From assembly GCF_014839805.1 (NCBI RefSeq), contig NC_051131.1:14806913-14870912 (forward strand): DNA of 64,000 nt. Reading direction: 5' to 3'. Within the stretch, counting starts at the first letter, position 1. Each line of letters opens with the position of its first letter. The position numbers and the translations under genes were made by a program. The DNA comes from Manduca sexta. Taxonomy: Eukaryota; Arthropoda; Insecta; Lepidoptera; Sphingidae. Positions 61,001-64,000 of this stretch are shown one piece after another. The notes below the pieces were generated by a model. It worked only from the letters and a program-made list of their open reading frames with translations, did no database searches and had not been told where the DNA came from.

Positions 61001-63367
61001 CTTCAGGTCCGCTGTGGCGTAGCGCACGGCTTGCCGGACGTCTGACACGTGCGCTATCTGTCGCTCGACGTCGAGCGTGCGGGTGAGCGCCGACAGTGCG
61101 TCCCACGCCATCATCACCACGTCGGGGTCCTCGTCCGCGAACAGCAGCAGCAGGCCGCGCATCAGCTGCGGCACGTGCGGCGCCAGGTCGGCGCGCGTGT
61201 GCCCCACGTACGCGCACAGCAGCGCCGCCGCCGCGCGACGCTTCGAGTCCGTGCCCGTGCGCACCGCCTCCAGCAGGCTATCGACGATGCTGTCACAAAC
61301 AAGAATGACATGAATGTTTTGCTGTAACAAGAGTGTATTGACGTGACAAGTATCGGTGGGTGCGCGTACCATCTGACGCCGGGCGCGTCGGCGACGGGCA
61401 GCAGCGCGTCGCGGCAGTGGTCGAGCTCCACGGGCTCCTGGTCGGTGCCGCGCGCGGCGGCGAGCGCGGCGAGCAGCGCGGGCAGCACGCGCGGCAGGTG
61501 GCGGCCGAGCGCGCCGCCCGCCGCCGCCGCCAGCGCCGACAGCGCGCGCGTGTCCACGCCGCCGGGGCCGCCCGCGTTCGTCAACACCGGGATCAGGTAC
61601 GGAAGCACCGCGCGAGACTTTATCGCCATCACCTGGACACCACGCCACACATGCTAATAATTATGGTGCGTTGCATAAATTATTACATGAGTCGGTAATT
61701 AACGAGCTTATGTAAGACACTTTACAGTGTAAGATCACCTGGCATGAGCATACAATACCGAAAAAAATGACCTATACAGTATATCGATGAGATTTTAAAC
61801 AGCACTTTTTGAAGCGTCGGGAAATCATACCAACTTATACAAAACGTAACGCAATTTATGTTACATACACTTCATATAGCAACAACTCATTAAAATGTTC
61901 CATAATTTGTACCTGCTTGAGTCCATCTAGTGTAGCATCAGCCACTGCAGGATCTGGATCGTGGAGCTGGTCCAGCATGGGCGGTAGGATATCGTCTAGG
62001 GCTTTGTTGCCAATAGTGGCGTGCAGCGAGTCGAAGGTTCTCGCCGCCGCTAGCCGCACCTCCGGTAGAGGGTCGCATAGCGCCGTGCGTACGGTCGGCA
62101 CCTACACATATCATAAAATAATAAGATATGCAACAAACGAATCTATCAGAATAATTGGCATACGAAACTAAGGTATTTTAATGAAAAATTTATAACAAAA
62201 TATGTAACAATATCTTTGTTTATGTACAGATCGCACAAAGTTTTTGCAACAGTAGCAAGCCGCTTGCTTTTATGAAACACTTGACTAATTTCTAAGTATT
62301 CTCTGTACAAAAACAAACTTAAACCTTTTACTATAACATATAGTGAATAGTATTGTAAAGCCAGTGCTATTCTTACCAGTCCGTCTGCAAAGCTGAGCAC
62401 GGCGTCCCTGGAGGTGGAGGCGAGGATCTCGCCGAGGCCGATGCAGACGCCCTGGCGCTGGTCGGCGCGCGGCGAGCGCAGGCCGCGCTCCAGGATGGGC
62501 ACGATCTCCGGCAGCACGCGCTCGCCCAGCTGACACACAATGTACGGGTTACTCATACTGAACCAGGTGAGCTGCCACTTGGCACGTGCAGGGTATGCTT
62601 GTGTACTTACATTATGCCAATCGCTCACAGTAATGATAATTTAACACGACATATGTCAGAAAATGTCAACAGTGGACATCAGTGCAAATGATATTAACTT
62701 GTCAACATGTTAATCAGCTAACATAGAATATTAAAAATTATAGTGATCTAACCTTTCGGACGAGGTCTCCAAGCGTCCTTGCCGCGACCTGCCTCTTGTC
62801 GTAGCTGGTGGAGGCGAGGCAGCCCAGCAGCAGCCCGAATAGCGTCGGCAGGATCTCGCGCAGGGTCTTCGGCGTGTTGGTCACAACCACCTGAACACCA
62901 AACCATGGTAAATAACATAATGTCAAGTACAACTTTGTCTAATATTTCGAAAAGTTCTGGTTTGTCGTCAATAAAGTATTCGATATTATCTACTGAGGAA
63001 CTTTAAAAGTATCAAGCTACACCAAGTTTAATTGCTTTTATAGTTCCGACAAACTTGTTGAGCTTCAAAGCTATGAATCACAAAAATGCGTACTATTCAT
63101 TATAGGTCCCCGGAACAATAACGTTTGTAAAGGCGGGAATTGGTATAATGTTGAGTACCTTCCAGACGTGCAGCGCGGCCTGGCGCACCATGAGCGCGAC
63201 GTCGCTGCGGCCCATGTAGAGGCCGGCGAGCACGCGGTTGCGGCGCTCCGGCCCGAGCGCGTTGATGATGGCCTTGTGCGACTGCTCCGTGCCGAAGTTG
63301 TCGTCCTCGCACGCCGTCTCCGTCGTCATCTTGCCCGACACGCCCGATATGCGGTACAGCAGGTCAC
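58079..63367 (-). CDS. GCN1: GCN1, activator of the eIF2-alpha kinase GCN2, C-terminal part (partial)
   Basis: Ten exons, 5' to 3': 63367-63159, 62890-62753, 62529-62377, 62101-61913, 61632-61370, 61289-60968, 60795-60565, 60459-59779, 59669-59445 and 58201-58079 (TGA). They give about 844 residues in continuous phase, the last third of a protein of roughly 2,600-2,700. It is a HEAT-repeat solenoid. Diagnostic text: [93 protein letters not shown] and [20 protein letters not shown]1 binds stalled or collided ribosomes and hands the signal to GCN2, which phosphorylates eIF2-alpha. The 62529-62101 region corresponds to the part near the GCN2-binding segment in other species. Exons are very GC-rich (Ala/Arg-biased at 61370-61632), which creates many spurious opposite-strand frames. 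The last intron (58202-59444) is 1.2 kb. The gene continues past the right edge, through an intron containing a satellite. Confidence 0.95.
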
Positions 63368-63695
63368 CTGTCAGCGAAACGGGCCATAACGTATAAACTT
63401 AAAATCTTCATAGTTGATAGCATCAGGATCTCAAGCTTCGCTATGAAATCATGATATTTGTTAACGTCCATAAAATCGTTTACTAAAAATTATTGTCGCC
63501 AATTGAGTTTATAAATTATCGCAGATGGGTCATGGGCGAACCGAATCTAGTAAATCTTTGTAATTGAGACTGCCTCCAATCAGTAGTTTAAACATACAAT
63601 ATATTTATTATTTACTTCAACAGACGTAGACGTTTGCCATGGTAATGTTACAACGCAGCACATGCCAAGCAAAGCCAGCCATGCAGTCACGTGTT

Positions 63696-64000
63696 AAGCC
63701 AAGCCAAAGCCAAAGCCAAAGCCAAAGCCAAAGCCAAAGCCAAAGCCAAAGCCAAAGCCAAAGCCAAAGCCAAAGCCAAAGCCAAAGCCAAAGCCAAAGC
63801 CAAAGCCAAAGCCAAAGCCAAAGCCAAAGCCAAAGCCAAAGCCAAAGCCAAAGCCAAAGCCAAAGCCAAAGCCAAAGCCAAAGCCAAAGCCAAAGCCAAA
63901 GCCAAAGCCAAAGCCAAAGCCAAAGCCAAAGCCAAAGCCAAAGCCAAAGCCAAAGCCAAAGCCAAAGCCAAAGCCAAAGCCAAAGCCAAAGCCAAAGCCA
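63696..64000. repeat. (AAAGCC)n satellite in a GCN1 intron
   Basis: About 50 near-perfect copies of the hexamer AAAGCC, preceded by AAGCC units, running to the edge of the window. No substitution is visible in the array. On the minus strand it reads as (GGCTTT)n, in frame as Ala-Leu repeats, but it is intronic. Its true length is unknown because the window ends inside it. Confidence 0.95.

Noticed and set aside
63687..63995. A 102-residue Ala-Leu frame on the minus strand
   Set aside because: It is translation of the (AAAGCC)n satellite in an intron, not a protein.

Overview
This is a eukaryotic nuclear window, almost certainly from a moth or butterfly. The genes have GT-AG introns, GC-rich coding exons sit in AT-rich DNA, and several interspersed repeats are of types I recognise from lepidopteran genomes. 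Examples are the RTE-like tail at about 25.57-25.79 kb, the (TAA)n-flanked element just before it, and the 'ACCGACTTCAAAAAAAGGAGG' type repeat seen twice. I rebuilt the gene models by hand from splice sites and reading-frame phase. All family names come from recognised protein motifs, not from a database search.

Layout, left to right. (1) 454-8582, minus: 5' part of VPS13D, three coding exons, running off the left edge. (2) 9428-12524, plus: TMEM65, six exons, complete, head-to-head with VPS13D across about 0.85 kb. (3) 12.5-22.5 kb: gene-poor, with repeat fragments only. (4) 22545-34132, minus: a five-exon type II membrane protein that resembles the DUF1647 family. (5) 35203-39663, plus: CNPPD1, five exons, complete, head-to-head with gene 4; its third intron holds a 1.2-kb element with long terminal inverted repeats. 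(6) 44113-48556, minus: the CARD initiator caspase Dronc, seven exons, with two compensating frame changes in the small-subunit exon. (7) About 50.6-55.7 kb: a nested transposon complex. A DUF7869-type element gene is split by a LINE with endonuclease and reverse transcriptase and by a short interspersed repeat, which is itself split by a hAT-type MITE with a perfect 8-bp target duplication. (8) 56504-57276, plus: a selenoprotein M homologue in which cysteine replaces selenocysteine. (9) 58079-63367, minus: the C-terminal ten exons of GCN1, whose next upstream intron ends the window in a (AAAGCC)n satellite.

The genes do not form one pathway. VPS13D and TMEM65 both act on mitochondria and share a short intergenic region, which may be a bidirectional promoter. 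CNPPD1 and the DUF1647-like gene share a second such region. Dronc (apoptosis), the SelM homologue (ER redox) and GCN1 (stalled-ribosome stress signalling) are ordinary single-copy insect genes. I found no tRNA, rRNA, CRISPR or prokaryote-type operon. The most unusual content is the nested transposon region, the long-TIR element in CNPPD1 and the frame-scrambled stretch of Dronc.
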